Source: Deltaproteobacteria bacterium (GTDB lineage: Bacteria; Desulfobacterota; Binatia; HRBIN30; CADEER01). From it: a stretch of DNA of 61,220 nt. Positions within the stretch are counted from its first letter, which is position 1, and each line of letters begins with the position of its first letter. The notes below the pieces were generated by a model. The model ran no database searches. It had not been told where the DNA came from and saw only the letters and a program-made list of their open reading frames with translations. Shown here piece after piece: positions 44,763 through 54,248 of this stretch. The position numbers were made by a program, and so were the translations under genes. The stretch spans positions 1 to 61,220 of the forward strand of contig JAJCZJ010000104.1 of the NCBI GenBank assembly GCA_029262455.1, read 5' to 3'.

Positions 44763-45587
44763 ATGTCCATCGAAACGACCATCGAAACTACACTCGAAAA
44801 ACTACAAGTGACCGTCGACGACGCGGGAGTCGCCACCCTACTCCTCAATGATCCCGAGTCCCGCAACGCGATGACTCCCGACATGGGCGAGGAGATGGTT
44901 GCGGCCGTCGAGCAGTTGCGCGCCAACCCGGACGTTCGCGTCGTCGTCGTGACAGGCGCCGGCCGATCGTTTAGCGCTGGCGGCAATCTCGCGATGCTGG
45001 CCCGCGACGCCGGCCTTTCCGACGACGAGGGGCCGAGCCTGAAGGGATCGCCGAAAGACTTCTACGGCCGATTTCTTTCCATCCGAAAAATTGAAGTCCC
45101 GACGATCGCTGCGATCAACGGCCACGCAATCGGCGCCGGGTTGTGTTTCGCTCTCGGCTGCGACATGCGCATCGCGGCGCGCGGCGCCAAAATGGGCATG
45201 ACCTTCACTCGTCTCGGCATCCACCCCGGCATGGGTGCGACCTACTCCCTGCCCCGCCTGGTCGGCACGGCCGTCGCCGCCGAGTTGCTCTTCACCGGGC
45301 GCGTCTTCGACGCCGACGAGGCGGCCCGACTCGGCATCGTCAATCGCGTCGTCCAGCCCGACGATCTCGGCGCGGCCACGCAACAACTCGCCACCGAGAT
45401 CGCAACCGCCGGGCCTATCGCGGTCCGCATGACCAAGCGCGCGCTCTACCTCGGGATCAACCAAAGCCTGGACGAGTCGCTCGACCTCGAGGGATTTCAG
45501 CAGAACATCACCTTTGGTACCGACGATGCCAAGGAAGGCATTCAGGCGATCATGGAGAAACGGGATCCGGTTTTCACCGGGCGGTGA
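44763..45587 (+). CDS. Enoyl-CoA hydratase/isomerase family (crotonase)
   Basis: A 274-residue crotonase-fold protein; GGGAGAG precedes the ATG. The CoA/oxyanion regions are SFSAGGNLAML and GAGLCFALGCDMRIAARG. In the usual catalytic stretch the first Glu (as in PEI of hydratases) is replaced (MTFTRLGIHPGMGAT), while the second Glu is kept in VAAELLFTGRVF. It therefore may be an isomerase or another CoA-substrate enzyme rather than a plain hydratase. It is divergent from mdh and stands alone. Confidence 0.88.
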   Translation: MSIETTIETTLEKLQVTVDDAGVATLLLNDPESRNAMTPDMGEEMVAAVEQLRANPDVRVVVVTGAGRSFSAGGNLAMLARDAGLSDDEGPSLKGSPKDFYGRFLSIRKIEVPTIAAINGHAIGAGLCFALGCDMRIAARGAKMGMTFTRLGIHPGMGATYSLPRLVGTAVAAELLFTGRVFDADEAARLGIVNRVVQPDDLGAATQQLATEIATAGPIAVRMTKRALYLGINQSLDESLDLEGFQQNITFGTDDAKEGIQAIMEKRDPVFTGR

Positions 45588-45617
45588 ACTCGCGGCGCTC
45601 GTAGGCCCGCTCAACAG

Positions 45618-45854
45618 AACCTCCCCATGGCGGGAGAGGCTCCTGCCGAGCCGCGCTTCGATTCAGAACACTGCTTCGCCAACCAACCTCAAACACACAA
45701 CCTCCCCATGGCGGGAGAGGCTCCTGCCGAGCCGCGCTGCAATTCAGAACCGCTGTCAGCTTGAACTCGCTGCGCTCGTAGGCAAAGGCACGGGCAAAGG
45801 CACCGGCTTCGCGACGTCTTGCATTGCGGCTCGGCGGGAGCCTCTCCTTCCATG
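45618..45854. repeat. 52-bp direct repeats and inverted REP variant
   Basis: Two near-identical copies of a 52-base unit (45618-45669, 45699-45750) contain GGGAGAGGCTCCTGCCGAGC, a variant of the RAYT-type REP with CTCCTG in place of CGCC. A third copy, inverted and diverged, lies at 45821-45854. The pieces in between carry short GGCAAAGGCAC repeats. No gene is seen in 45588-45877. Confidence 0.7.
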
Positions 45855-45877
45855 AAACTGCCTTCAATCCCCCGCTC

Positions 45878-47242
45878 TCACTGGCCCGGCCAAATGTTTT
45901 CCCACCATTTCTGCACCGGCGGACTCTCGGCCGACACGAAGTTGATCTTCTTGCGAATGTCGCCGACATCCCATCCGGTCAGCGAGGCCAACGTCGTCGC
46001 CTCGGTCTCCTGGCGCTTGCGCACGTTTTGCCAGTAGGACGTCGCCTGCTCGCACTTCGCTTCGCCCTTCCACGGGTGACGCAGTACGTAACGGCCCTGG
46101 AAGTTGCTGGTGTCGCCGGTCTCCTGAAACACCAGGTCGTCCGGGAAATGGTCGGCGTCATAGCGGACATGGAGGCGCGTTACATAGACCTGCTGCGGCC
46201 CCGGTTGCGCGACGCGGCCGCGCGGGATCGGTCCACCGCCACCGCCCTGCTGGCCGAGCCAGAAGACCCCGAGCTCGCGCAACTCGTCGTGCGACAACGG
46301 GTCGGCCGCGCACGGGTCGCACCAGCCCATGTTCCATGCGTACTCGAGGAACACCGCCTTCATGTCGTGCTTCTTTACCTGCGCGGCGAAGAGCCCTTTG
46401 TAGAAGTCGCCGAATTCGTCCTTCACGAAGAGCGGTACGTCCTGACCCGTAGGCAGACGCACGGTGCGGTAGTTCGTGGTTTCGACGCGTCCCTTCTGCG
46501 TCAGCACGAAGACAAAGAGCTCTTGCGGTCCGTCGGCATTCACCGTGCCCAAGCGAATCGGCAGCATGAACTTCGGCGTCTCGTACGCCACCTGCAGCGG
46601 GCGCAAGAAAGTGGCGCCGAGCTTGGCCTGTTCTTCGAGGTTCACCTTGGCGACGAAAAACCTCATCTGTTGCTTGATGTAGGAGCCGAGAACCTTCGAG
46701 GCGCCCTTCGGAATCCGGTAGCCACTTTCGACTAGCCAGGTCTCCAGGCCGTCGCTCTGCTTCGCCGATAAGATGACGATGTCGTACTCGCCAACCGTGT
46801 ACTCGGCCTCGATGGTGACACCCAGTGATTTGGCCCGGGCGCCGCCGTCACTGTCGGCAAACGTGCTCGGCGCCGAGCCCCCCTGCATCGCCAGCGATTC
46901 GTAGACCCGGAGATTGCACGGGTCCGGATCGAAGTATTCGACCAATCGCGGAGCCGTATAGGCGTCGAGATGTTCGACGGTCGCCTTGTTGCCTACGTGG
47001 ATCTGGCCGCGTTCGATAAATGTCGGTACCGGCACCACCATGGCGAACTCCGTCGGATCACCGCGGTAGTCGTTGACCATCGTCAAAACCGTCTTGTCGT
47101 CGTTGCGAGTGATCACGACCTTCGACGCGTCGTTGAACAACTCCGTGTCCGCCTTGGCCACATAGAATCCGCAAAACGCCAACGCCGACGAAGTGTGAGC
47201 AAGCAGCGTCAGTGCAGCTGCAATCGGAATGAATCGCTTCAT
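45878..47242 (-). CDS. Exported DUF2330 protein (copy 1)
   Basis: About 454 residues from the ATG at 47242 (AAGGAGAG upstream). A signal peptide ends in ALAFCGFYVAKAD, with a conserved Cys close to the mature end. The DUF2330 domain covers most of the protein: FAMVVPVPTFIERGQIHVGN, YKGLFAAQVKKHDMKAVFLE, YAWNMGWCDPCAADPL and VTRLHVRYDADHFPDDLVFQ. Function is unknown. It is about four-fifths identical to its neighbour upstream, differing in two variable loops. Confidence 0.85.
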   Translation of the reverse strand: MKRFIPIAAALTLLAHTSSALAFCGFYVAKADTELFNDASKVVITRNDDKTVLTMVNDYRGDPTEFAMVVPVPTFIERGQIHVGNKATVEHLDAYTAPRLVEYFDPDPCNLRVYESLAMQGGSAPSTFADSDGGARAKSLGVTIEAEYTVGEYDIVILSAKQSDGLETWLVESGYRIPKGASKVLGSYIKQQMRFFVAKVNLEEQAKLGATFLRPLQVAYETPKFMLPIRLGTVNADGPQELFVFVLTQKGRVETTNYRTVRLPTGQDVPLFVKDEFGDFYKGLFAAQVKKHDMKAVFLEYAWNMGWCDPCAADPLSHDELRELGVFWLGQQGGGGGPIPRGRVAQPGPQQVYVTRLHVRYDADHFPDDLVFQETGDTSNFQGRYVLRHPWKGEAKCEQATSYWQNVRKRQETEATTLASLTGWDVGDIRKKINFVSAESPPVQKWWENIWPGQ

Positions 47243-47278
47243 TGGGACTCTCCTTACAGTATTGAAAAACCAGTTGTG

Positions 47279-47315
47279 CCTCCCATGGAGGGAGAGGCTC
47301 CTGCCGAGCCGCGTA
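47279..47315 (+). repeat. REP variant between DUF2330 genes
   Basis: CCTCCCATGGAGGGAGAGGC and TCCTGCCGAGCCGCG form one copy of the same REP variant as at 45618. It lies between the two DUF2330 genes, in the transcribed gap. Confidence 0.7.
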
Positions 47316-47379
47316 CCAACGCGATCAGGGGGTACGCCATGCCCTACCCCTTCACAATCTCGTCCACACAGAGGACGCA

Positions 47380-48711
47380 TCACTCCGACCACAGCCCATC
47401 CCACCACTTCGGCGGGGGTGGCCCCTCCGCCGACACAAACTCAATCTTCTTGCGAATGTCGACCATGTCCCAGCCAGTCAGCGACGCCAGGGTCATCGCT
47501 TCCTTCTCCTGCCTCTCCCCTACGCCACGCCAGTACTGTTTTGCCTGATCGCACTTAGCTTCTCCCTTGAACGGATGCTGCAGCACGTAGCGGCCCTGGA
47601 AGTTCCCGGTGTCACCGGTTTCCTGAAATACCAGATCATCGGGGAAATGGTCGGCGTCGTAGCGCACGTGCAGGCGAGTGACGTAGACCTGCTGAGCCCC
47701 ACCGCCACGGTTCGAATCCGCGCCAGACCAAAACACGCCGAGCTCACTCAGCTCAGCAGCGGACAGTGGATCGGCTGCGCATGGGTCGCACCAGCTCATG
47801 TTCCAGGCGTACTCGAGGAACACGACCTTCATGTCGTTCTTCTTCACCTGCTCCGAAAACAAGTCGCGATAGAAGTCACCGAACTCCGACTTCACGAAGA
47901 GCGGCACACTCTGCCCGGTCGGCAAACGCACGGTCCGGTAGTTTGTCGTCTCGACCCGCCCCTTCTTCGTCAGAACAAAGACAAACAACTCTTGGGGTCC
48001 ATCGGCGTTTACCGTTCCCAATCGAATCGGCAGCATGAACTTCGGTGTCTCATACGCGACCTGCAGCGGGCGCAAGAAAGTGCCGCCGAGCTTGGCCTTT
48101 TCTTCGAGGTTCACCTTGGCGACGAAAAACCTCATCTTCTGCTTGATGTATGAACCGAGAACCTTGGAAGCACCCTCGGGAACCCGGTAGCCGCTGGTCC
48201 GCAGCCAAGTCTCCAAGCCGTCGCTCTCCTTGGCCGACAGAATCAGGATGTCGTACTCGCCAACGGTATACTCGGCTTCAATCGTCACCCCGAGGGAACG
48301 CGCCGACCCCTTCTTCTTGGCTTCGGCTTCGCGCCCCGCGTAACCCAGTAACCGCAAACGATCGCTCATTTCGAACCGTCGCTGGCATGGATCTGGATCG
48401 AAGTACTCGACCAGCCGCGGCGACGTGTACGCATCGAGATGTTCGACGGTCGCCTTGTTGCCTACGTGGATCTGGCCGCGCTCGATGAAGGTCGGAACCG
48501 GTACGACCATCGCAAACTCGGTTGGATCGCCGCGGTAGTCGTTGACCATCGTCAGCACCGTCTTGTCATCATGTCGCGCGATCACGACCTTCGACGCGTC
48601 GTTGAAAAGGCCGGTGTCGGCTTTGGCAACGTAAAACCCGCAGAACGCCAAAGCCGACGACGACAGGCCAAGCAAGATCGCGACACACGCAAATGGAAGC
48701 TTTCGATTCAT
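47380..48711 (-). CDS. Exported DUF2330 protein (copy 2)
   Basis: A 443-residue paralogue of the next gene downstream, with signal peptide SSALAFCGFYVAKAD and the same conserved blocks (FAMVVPVPTFIERGQIHVGN, YAWNMSWCDPCAADPL). The loop after DPC and the Gly-rich loop near residue 360 differ most from copy 1. Tandem duplication is evident. It lies between the RnfD/NqrB-like membrane gene and copy 1, all on one strand, with a 33-base gap upstream. Confidence 0.85.
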   Translation of the reverse strand: MNRKLPFACVAILLGLSSSALAFCGFYVAKADTGLFNDASKVVIARHDDKTVLTMVNDYRGDPTEFAMVVPVPTFIERGQIHVGNKATVEHLDAYTSPRLVEYFDPDPCQRRFEMSDRLRLLGYAGREAEAKKKGSARSLGVTIEAEYTVGEYDILILSAKESDGLETWLRTSGYRVPEGASKVLGSYIKQKMRFFVAKVNLEEKAKLGGTFLRPLQVAYETPKFMLPIRLGTVNADGPQELFVFVLTKKGRVETTNYRTVRLPTGQSVPLFVKSEFGDFYRDLFSEQVKKNDMKVVFLEYAWNMSWCDPCAADPLSAAELSELGVFWSGADSNRGGGAQQVYVTRLHVRYDADHFPDDLVFQETGDTGNFQGRYVLQHPFKGEAKCDQAKQYWRGVGERQEKEAMTLASLTGWDMVDIRKKIEFVSAEGPPPPKWWDGLWSE

Positions 48712-48744
48712 AACCAGTCTCCTATGGGAGCTCCGGGCCGCGCA

Positions 48745-49623
48745 TCAATTCACACGCCCGGTGCGGACTGTGCCGCGCCCGCCAAGATACGGTGCCAAGC
48801 CCCAGCCCGGAGGCGCGACCCGACGGAAAAAGCGTCCAGCAATAGGACCACTGAACGCGCTCGACGCGCCCGCATCGATCAGCGGGACGAGCGGAGCACA
48901 GCAAACCAACGACCAGATCAAGCCGTTCGGCCGATACAAGTAAAAGTGAACAAACATCGCCCCGGCCGCGACAATCGTCGCGAACAAAACGCGACCACGG
49001 CGGGTGGCCGGAGAGCTCTTCGGATCGGAGATCATGAAGAACGCAAAGATCAGCAGCGCTCCGCTCTGCATGTGGTGCAGCGGAATCGAAAGCGGATCGC
49101 CGAGCCAATAGGCCCGTCCCGTCAACATGCCGCCGTAGGCCATCAAAAACGCCGCTGTGATGTCGGCGCGCACCGCCTTGGTGACGACCACCGTGCCGAT
49201 GCAAAGGATGGCAAAACCGAACAGAGCGGCGCTGCCCCATTGCCCAGCCGACACCCAAACTCCCGGCACCAGCAACGCCGTGGCGACGATCCCGATATTG
49301 GCGGGGTTGAAGATGTGACGCCCGCGCCAGCGAATCAAGAACTTGCTGCCGATCGCAATCACAGCGGCCAAGGCCGCGAGCTCGGGACGATCGGCGCGCA
49401 GGAGCAAGATTAGCGAGAGGCAGGTGATCAGCGGGCTGAGCGGATCGAACACCGCCCCGCGAGTGACCGAGGCAACCCACTGTGTCGCCAACCCCGCAAC
49501 TAGAATCGCAACGGCGTTGGCAACCGATACATCGAGGTCGACTGCCGCCAGCCCGTAGATCAACAGAAACGACAGTGCGCCGATCTGAAACGGTCTTGGG
49601 TCAGTGTGGCTCATGAAAGTCAT
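48745..49623 (-). CDS. RnfD/NqrB-like membrane protein
   Basis: About 292 residues from the ATG at 49623 (an ATG at 49614 is also possible). About eight or nine membrane helices are visible. FNPANIGI, SGALLIFAFFMISDPKSSP and the RRGRVLFA that follows match the NqrB/RnfD family. The covalent-flavin SGAT motif of those subunits is not found, and no other Rnf/Nqr genes are adjacent. It may be a stand-alone relative partnering the DUF2330 proteins, but this is inference from gene order. Confidence 0.75.
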   Translation of the reverse strand: MTFMSHTDPRPFQIGALSFLLIYGLAAVDLDVSVANAVAILVAGLATQWVASVTRGAVFDPLSPLITCLSLILLLRADRPELAALAAVIAIGSKFLIRWRGRHIFNPANIGIVATALLVPGVWVSAGQWGSAALFGFAILCIGTVVVTKAVRADITAAFLMAYGGMLTGRAYWLGDPLSIPLHHMQSGALLIFAFFMISDPKSSPATRRGRVLFATIVAAGAMFVHFYLYRPNGLIWSLVCCAPLVPLIDAGASSAFSGPIAGRFFRRVAPPGWGLAPYLGGRGTVRTGRVN

Positions 49624-49703
49624 AGTGCCACACTCCGACGCGTCTCGAGCGGGGATGTTCAAGAGTTTACAATGTTTTACGGTGGAGGGTGTTTGGTGAC
49701 TCG

Positions 49704-49772
49704 TGATTGGTGATTGGTGAGATCGCTTCGCAGGCATTGGTAGGCTGAAGCCAACCCGATGCCGACGATGCA
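49704..49772 (+). repeat. Direct repeat partner and REP-like core
   Basis: The segment TCGTGATTGGTGATTGGTGA and GATCGCTTCGCAGGCATTGG is repeated with a small deletion at about 52610-52650. It is followed by GTAGGCTGAAGCCAACCCGA, a copy of the REP family seen at 13117 and 24010. Confidence 0.65.
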
Positions 49773-49834
49773 GGCTCGCCTTGTGTCATCTCTGCCCCAC
49801 CCGCAATATCGCTCGGAATGCGAGGAGGTGTGGG

Positions 49835-51418
49835 ATGGGGAATTTGAAATTGAGGGCCTTGGTCATCTTGGTGACTGTGGCCGCGGCGGTACCCGCTGTG
49901 GCCGCGACGCGCTTTGTCGCAGTCGGCGGTACGGACGGCGCCAACACTTGCCTGGTCCAGGCCAGTCCATGCGCATCGATCCAGCATGCCATCGGCCAAG
50001 CGGTCGGCGGTGACGAGATCGAGGTGGCGGCTGGTAGCTACGTCGAGGGCCCCCAGATCTTGATCGACCGCGACCTGAGCCTTCGAGGGGCCGGCATCGG
50101 CGCGACGATTGTGACGCCATCAGCCGACACGACCAACACCGGTGACGGGCGCGGATGGTTCCTCGTCCAACCGGCCATTGTGTTCCATCTCGCCGACATG
50201 ACGCTCGACGGATCGGGTTTCCTGATTCGTCAGGGCATTCGGCACCGAGGCTCTGGCACGATCGAACGCGTCGCCTTCACCCAGATGAGGTTCTCACAGT
50301 ATGCCGGCAATGCAGTGGTCGCCTTCGGCGGCGCGGTCGACATCAGCGATTCGGTCTTCACTGCGATCGAACGAGTCGGCGTCCTCTACTTTGGTGTCGG
50401 CGTCAGTACATCAACGTTTCAACGGAACACGTACACCGGCAAGGGAACCGGCGATCACTTGGACTACATGCTCGACATTGGCAATGGAGCCACCGTCGAC
50501 GCACTCGACAACTTCGTTTCCAACAATCTCGGAATCGCCGTCGACGGTTCGCGCTCCGGCGGCATTCTCATCACGACCCTCTCTGCTCCTGGAAGCTCGG
50601 CGCTCATCGAAGGGAATATCTTCGAGAACAACAACTGCGGAGTGATCATCGGCTTCGACGATACCGACCCATCCGGCGCTACCATCCGCTGCAACCGGTT
50701 CTCCGGCAACGACGACGGGATCGACGCCAGGGGAGCCGATGGCTCGCAGGTCAGCGCAACCATGAACACCATCGCCGGCAACAACCAAGGGATCAACGCC
50801 ATCTTCCCGAGCGGATCCGTGGACGCCATGGGAAACTGGTGGGGCTCACCCGATGGCCCAAGCGGTGGCGGTTCGGGTTCCGGCGACACCGCCAATGGCC
50901 CGATCGACTTCAGCAACTTCAGCGGCCAGCCGGACAACTGCGCCCCGATACCGGATATCGATCTCACCAAAGAAGCCGATCCCCGCATCGCGGTCGTCGG
51001 CAGCACCGTCGTGTACACTCTCAGCTACTCCAACAACGGCCCCGCTACGGCGCTAGCCGCGGTTCTGCGCGAGACCGTCCCAGCCGGAGCCACCTTCAAC
51101 GCGAGCGCCAGCACAGCCGGCTGGCTCTGCGCCGACGGCAGCCCCGCGGGAACGCCCTGCGACCTCCCAGTCGGTGACGTTGCTCCCGGAGACACTCGGA
51201 GTGTCGAGTTCGCAATCGATATCGCAGACAGAGCCGGCGGCGAGCTCATCAACCGTGTGACCTTTGAGGACACGCAAGGCGACATTGTGGAAACCGAAGT
51301 CAGCGTACCCGTCATCGAGGGCACTACGCCTGCCCCAGCGGTCAGCTGGCTCGGGCTGGTGGCAGCTACCTTGAGCCTTGTGATTGTTGGACGCCAACGG
51401 TTCCATCGGCTCCTCTGA
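49835..51418 (+). CDS. Secreted beta-helix/DUF11 protein with C-terminal anchor
   Basis: About 527 residues from the ATG at 49835 (AGGAGG upstream). A signal peptide (about 1-24) precedes a right-handed beta-helix rich in Asn/Gly (about 25-370). A DUF11 domain (about 390-495: IDLTKEADPRIAVVGSTVVY and TLSYSNNGPATA) follows. The end PAPAVSWLGLVAATLSLVIV plus GRQRF has the look of a C-terminal sorting signal (motif, helix, basic tail). It is likely a surface protein. No sortase-like gene is in the window. Confidence 0.8.
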   Translation: MGNLKLRALVILVTVAAAVPAVAATRFVAVGGTDGANTCLVQASPCASIQHAIGQAVGGDEIEVAAGSYVEGPQILIDRDLSLRGAGIGATIVTPSADTTNTGDGRGWFLVQPAIVFHLADMTLDGSGFLIRQGIRHRGSGTIERVAFTQMRFSQYAGNAVVAFGGAVDISDSVFTAIERVGVLYFGVGVSTSTFQRNTYTGKGTGDHLDYMLDIGNGATVDALDNFVSNNLGIAVDGSRSGGILITTLSAPGSSALIEGNIFENNNCGVIIGFDDTDPSGATIRCNRFSGNDDGIDARGADGSQVSATMNTIAGNNQGINAIFPSGSVDAMGNWWGSPDGPSGGGSGSGDTANGPIDFSNFSGQPDNCAPIPDIDLTKEADPRIAVVGSTVVYTLSYSNNGPATALAAVLRETVPAGATFNASASTAGWLCADGSPAGTPCDLPVGDVAPGDTRSVEFAIDIADRAGGELINRVTFEDTQGDIVETEVSVPVIEGTTPAPAVSWLGLVAATLSLVIVGRQRFHRLL

Positions 51419-51655
51419 CGGGGGCTCGCCTTGCGGCGATGTGGCCGGGGTATTCCTCCCGGGGTATTCCTCATGGATAAGACGCGAAACATCCAATCGT
51501 GCGGCATCCGAGACGGTTGGGCGACAATACGCGATCTGCATACACAATATTTCGGTTGACCGCTTTCACTCCTTGTGTGCGTGTGGGCTAGTGGCAATGC
51601 AACCTGGGCGGGCGCCTACTCTCGGACCCGCGTCCTTGAGATGGAAGGAGGTATC

Positions 51656-52513
51656 ATGGAGATCACGCGCGATATCGCACGGTCGTTTCTCATCGGTGCT
51701 GGAGCGCTCGCCTTGTTGGCTACCTCGGTAACCACGGCCGCGGCCCTGACGGATGCGGAGAAGTGCTCTGCGCAGAAAATGAAGGTTGCCGGCAAGTACG
51801 TGTTCTGCCGCGTGAAGGCGGCAGCCAAGGCAATCAAGACCGCCGCGACGGCGGACTTCACCAAGTGCGACGCCAAGTTCGCCGCCAAATGGGCGAAGAT
51901 CGAAGCGAAGGCCGCCGGAGCCTGCCCGGCCGGCGCCGATCTCCAGGGCCTCGGCGACATCGCAATTGCCGACGCTGGGCTGATTGCCGGAACGGTGTCC
52001 GCGGCGCCACGCTTTCAAAACAACGGCAACGGTACCACGAGCGATCTGAACACCGGCCTGACTTGGGAGAACAAGTCCTACAACGACGATAGCGTTAACG
52101 ACATCATCACTGGGTACACCTTCCAGGAAGTCGTCTCGGTTCACCTCGCTACGCTCAATGGGGCTTCGTTTGGAGGACACAGTGACTGGCGGTTCCCGAC
52201 TCCGAACGAGATGCTGTCTCTGATCAACTTCAAAAACCCCGGAGAGATCAAGAGCTATCCCGAGTTCGATTTCAACTGTGACTTCGTCTGCAACATGGGA
52301 ATATGCCCGTCTCCATCGTTCGACGCGATTACCTCGAATTGTGCGTTCTCTGAGTTGTGGGGTTCCGAAACTTTCTGGACCTCGACGACGAATCCGGAAG
52401 ACTCGACCGAAGCGATTGCGGTCGCCAACTGGGGATTCATTCTCGAAACGGAAGAAAGGAAGACATCCGACCATCGCGTCATCGCGGTCCGAGGCGGCCG
52501 ACGTAGCGATTGA
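51656..52513 (+). CDS. Secreted DUF1566 protein
   Basis: About 285 residues from the ATG at 51656 (GGAGG six bases upstream). A signal peptide (to about 33) is followed by a Lys/Ala/Cys-rich helical segment (AEKCSAQKMKVAGKYVFCRV, KCDAKFAAKWAKIEAKAAGAC), common in secreted proteins of this type of organism. The C-terminal half is a DUF1566/Lcl-like domain (NTGLTWENKS, SDWRFPTPNEMLSLI, WTSTTNPEDSTEAIAV). Function is unknown; the domain is lectin-like in other proteins. Probably exported. Confidence 0.82.
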   Translation: MEITRDIARSFLIGAGALALLATSVTTAAALTDAEKCSAQKMKVAGKYVFCRVKAAAKAIKTAATADFTKCDAKFAAKWAKIEAKAAGACPAGADLQGLGDIAIADAGLIAGTVSAAPRFQNNGNGTTSDLNTGLTWENKSYNDDSVNDIITGYTFQEVVSVHLATLNGASFGGHSDWRFPTPNEMLSLINFKNPGEIKSYPEFDFNCDFVCNMGICPSPSFDAITSNCAFSELWGSETFWTSTTNPEDSTEAIAVANWGFILETEERKTSDHRVIAVRGGRRSD

Positions 52514-52609
52514 TCGGCTGCACAACAGTTTGGAAACTTCGACTTCCAACTGACCTCTGTACACGGTCATCGGCTTGTCCGACAATGCTGATCCTCGAGG
52601 TGCCGGTGA

Positions 52610-52650
52610 TTCGTGATTGGTGAGATCGCTTCGCAGGCATTGGTAGGCTC
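52610..52650 (+). repeat. Direct repeat partner
   Basis: TCGTGATTGGTGAGATCGCT followed by TCGCAGGCATTGGTAGGCT repeats the sequence at 49704-49746 (minus a ten-base duplication). The pair brackets the beta-helix and DUF1566 genes. The rest of the 52514-52793 gap has no gene. Confidence 0.65.
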
Positions 52651-52793
52651 AGCTCTTTGGGCAGCGATGGCGTTTGCCTCACGTTTCGCTCGTAGCATCC
52701 GCAAACAGCACGCCACCGCCGGGACGATACACCGCGCGACCATCACTGTTTCGGGGGTAAATTCTTCCTATGGTCGGAGTTCGGCCGACTCGA

Positions 52794-54248
52794 TTACTGG
52801 AGCTCGCCTTTTCCGTTTTCCTCACCCAGGTCGTAGCCAAGGGCGCGCAGTCGTTCGAGAACTTCGCTCGGCACTGGAGGCACCTCGACCGGGTCGCCGG
52901 GCGGCGGCTCAAACGACGAGACGAGTTCCTCCAAAGCAGTGTCGAGCCGGGCGGCGATTTCGGGTTTTGAGGCTTGGATGTCACGACGTGTGTCGGTCGA
53001 AGAACTCAACTCGTACAACTCGCTCGAGTATCGCTCGTAGTCGATCAATTTGAACGGGTACTGGATGAGCGCTCGCATGTTGCCGAAGACGCGGTGCTCT
53101 GGGAGGCACCTCTTTCGTGCGAGTCCGAGCAAACGCAGCATTCCGGCCTTTGCGCCTTTGACATTCTCTGCCGTGTCGGAAAACTCCGCCAGGATCGACG
53201 GCCGCACTCCTCCAGTGTTCGCGACCGGAAGGCGGCGCCGAGCAAGGCGCTCGTCCATCGCCACACCGGCCCAACCGAGGATACTCGGCATCAGGTCGAC
53301 GTGCTGCACGGGTGTGTCGATGGTCGTTGGCGCGGTATCGGGCAAGCCGTGAACGACCAGCGGCACAAGCAACAACTCCTCCCGCACGCTGTACTGGTGG
53401 CCGATGATCTGATTCTCCCCGAAATGGTGGCCATGGTCGGAGGTAGCAATCGTGATCAAACGCCGCTTTTCAGAGGCTTGCAGCTCGTCGACCAACCAAC
53501 CGAGCTTTTCATCTGCGCGCCGCGCCCCGTCGAGATAGAGGGCGCGGACTGTCGCCAGCACGTCGGACAGGTCCTCCGCAGAGCACATCGATCGACTGTA
53601 CTTGTCCGCCGCAGCCCTGGCTCGTTGCGGCGAAAAATCCGATGGCAGGAAAGGGTTCCCCGGCTGGTAGCGAAACGGACCGTGCGCATCCATCACATTG
53701 ACGAACACGAACGCCGGCCGCGTCGGGTCGCGGAGTTTCAGAAGCTCGGTCATCCCGCGGCCAAAAACAGCGAGACTCTGTCGATGCTTGACCGTCACAA
53801 AGTGATCGAAGCCCTGGGTCATGTTGAAGGTGTCTGAGATCCAGTCGTTCTCACTCATCCCCAGAGTTTGAACGCCGGCCCGCTGCAACCGTTCAGCCAA
53901 CATGTCGAGCGAGTCACTCGCCAGCGTGCGGGTCATTCCGACTGAGTGTTCGCTCGGAAACAATCCGGAAAACATCGAGGCGTGCGACGGCAGCGTCCAC
54001 GGAGCGTTGGTGTAGGCTCGGCGGTACAGCAACCCGGACTTTGCCAACCGATCGATCGTCGGAGTGCTTTCTGTAGCCTTACCGTAAGCCGACACCGCGT
54101 CCTGGCGCGCGGTATCGGCGACGAACAGCAGGATCGTCGGCGCCGGCTGCTGCGGGGCACGCTGGCAGCCCAATGAGGCGAGCGCGACGAGAATACAGAC
54201 CAACGCTGCAGCTCGGGTTGCACTAATAGTCGGGGTCGGCTCGGTCAT
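52794..54248 (-). CDS. Sulfatase-like lipoprotein
   Basis: About 484 residues from the ATG at 54248; further upstream translation reads through REP repeats. A signal with lipobox (ASLGC, Cys28) indicates a lipoprotein. Metal sites Asp45 (FVADTARQD) and ATSDHGHHFGEN, plus PWTLPSHASM where sulfatases have C/S-x-P-S-R, show the alkaline phosphatase superfamily. Thr85-Leu-Pro-Ser-His89 cannot form the usual formylglycine. Thr could be a nucleophile, as in phosphodiesterases. It may be a phosphohydrolase or sugar-phosphate transferase rather than a sulfatase. Confidence 0.8.
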   Translation of the reverse strand: MTEPTPTISATRAAALVCILVALASLGCQRAPQQPAPTILLFVADTARQDAVSAYGKATESTPTIDRLAKSGLLYRRAYTNAPWTLPSHASMFSGLFPSEHSVGMTRTLASDSLDMLAERLQRAGVQTLGMSENDWISDTFNMTQGFDHFVTVKHRQSLAVFGRGMTELLKLRDPTRPAFVFVNVMDAHGPFRYQPGNPFLPSDFSPQRARAAADKYSRSMCSAEDLSDVLATVRALYLDGARRADEKLGWLVDELQASEKRRLITIATSDHGHHFGENQIIGHQYSVREELLLVPLVVHGLPDTAPTTIDTPVQHVDLMPSILGWAGVAMDERLARRRLPVANTGGVRPSILAEFSDTAENVKGAKAGMLRLLGLARKRCLPEHRVFGNMRALIQYPFKLIDYERYSSELYELSSSTDTRRDIQASKPEIAARLDTALEELVSSFEPPPGDPVEVPPVPSEVLERLRALGYDLGEENGKGELQ

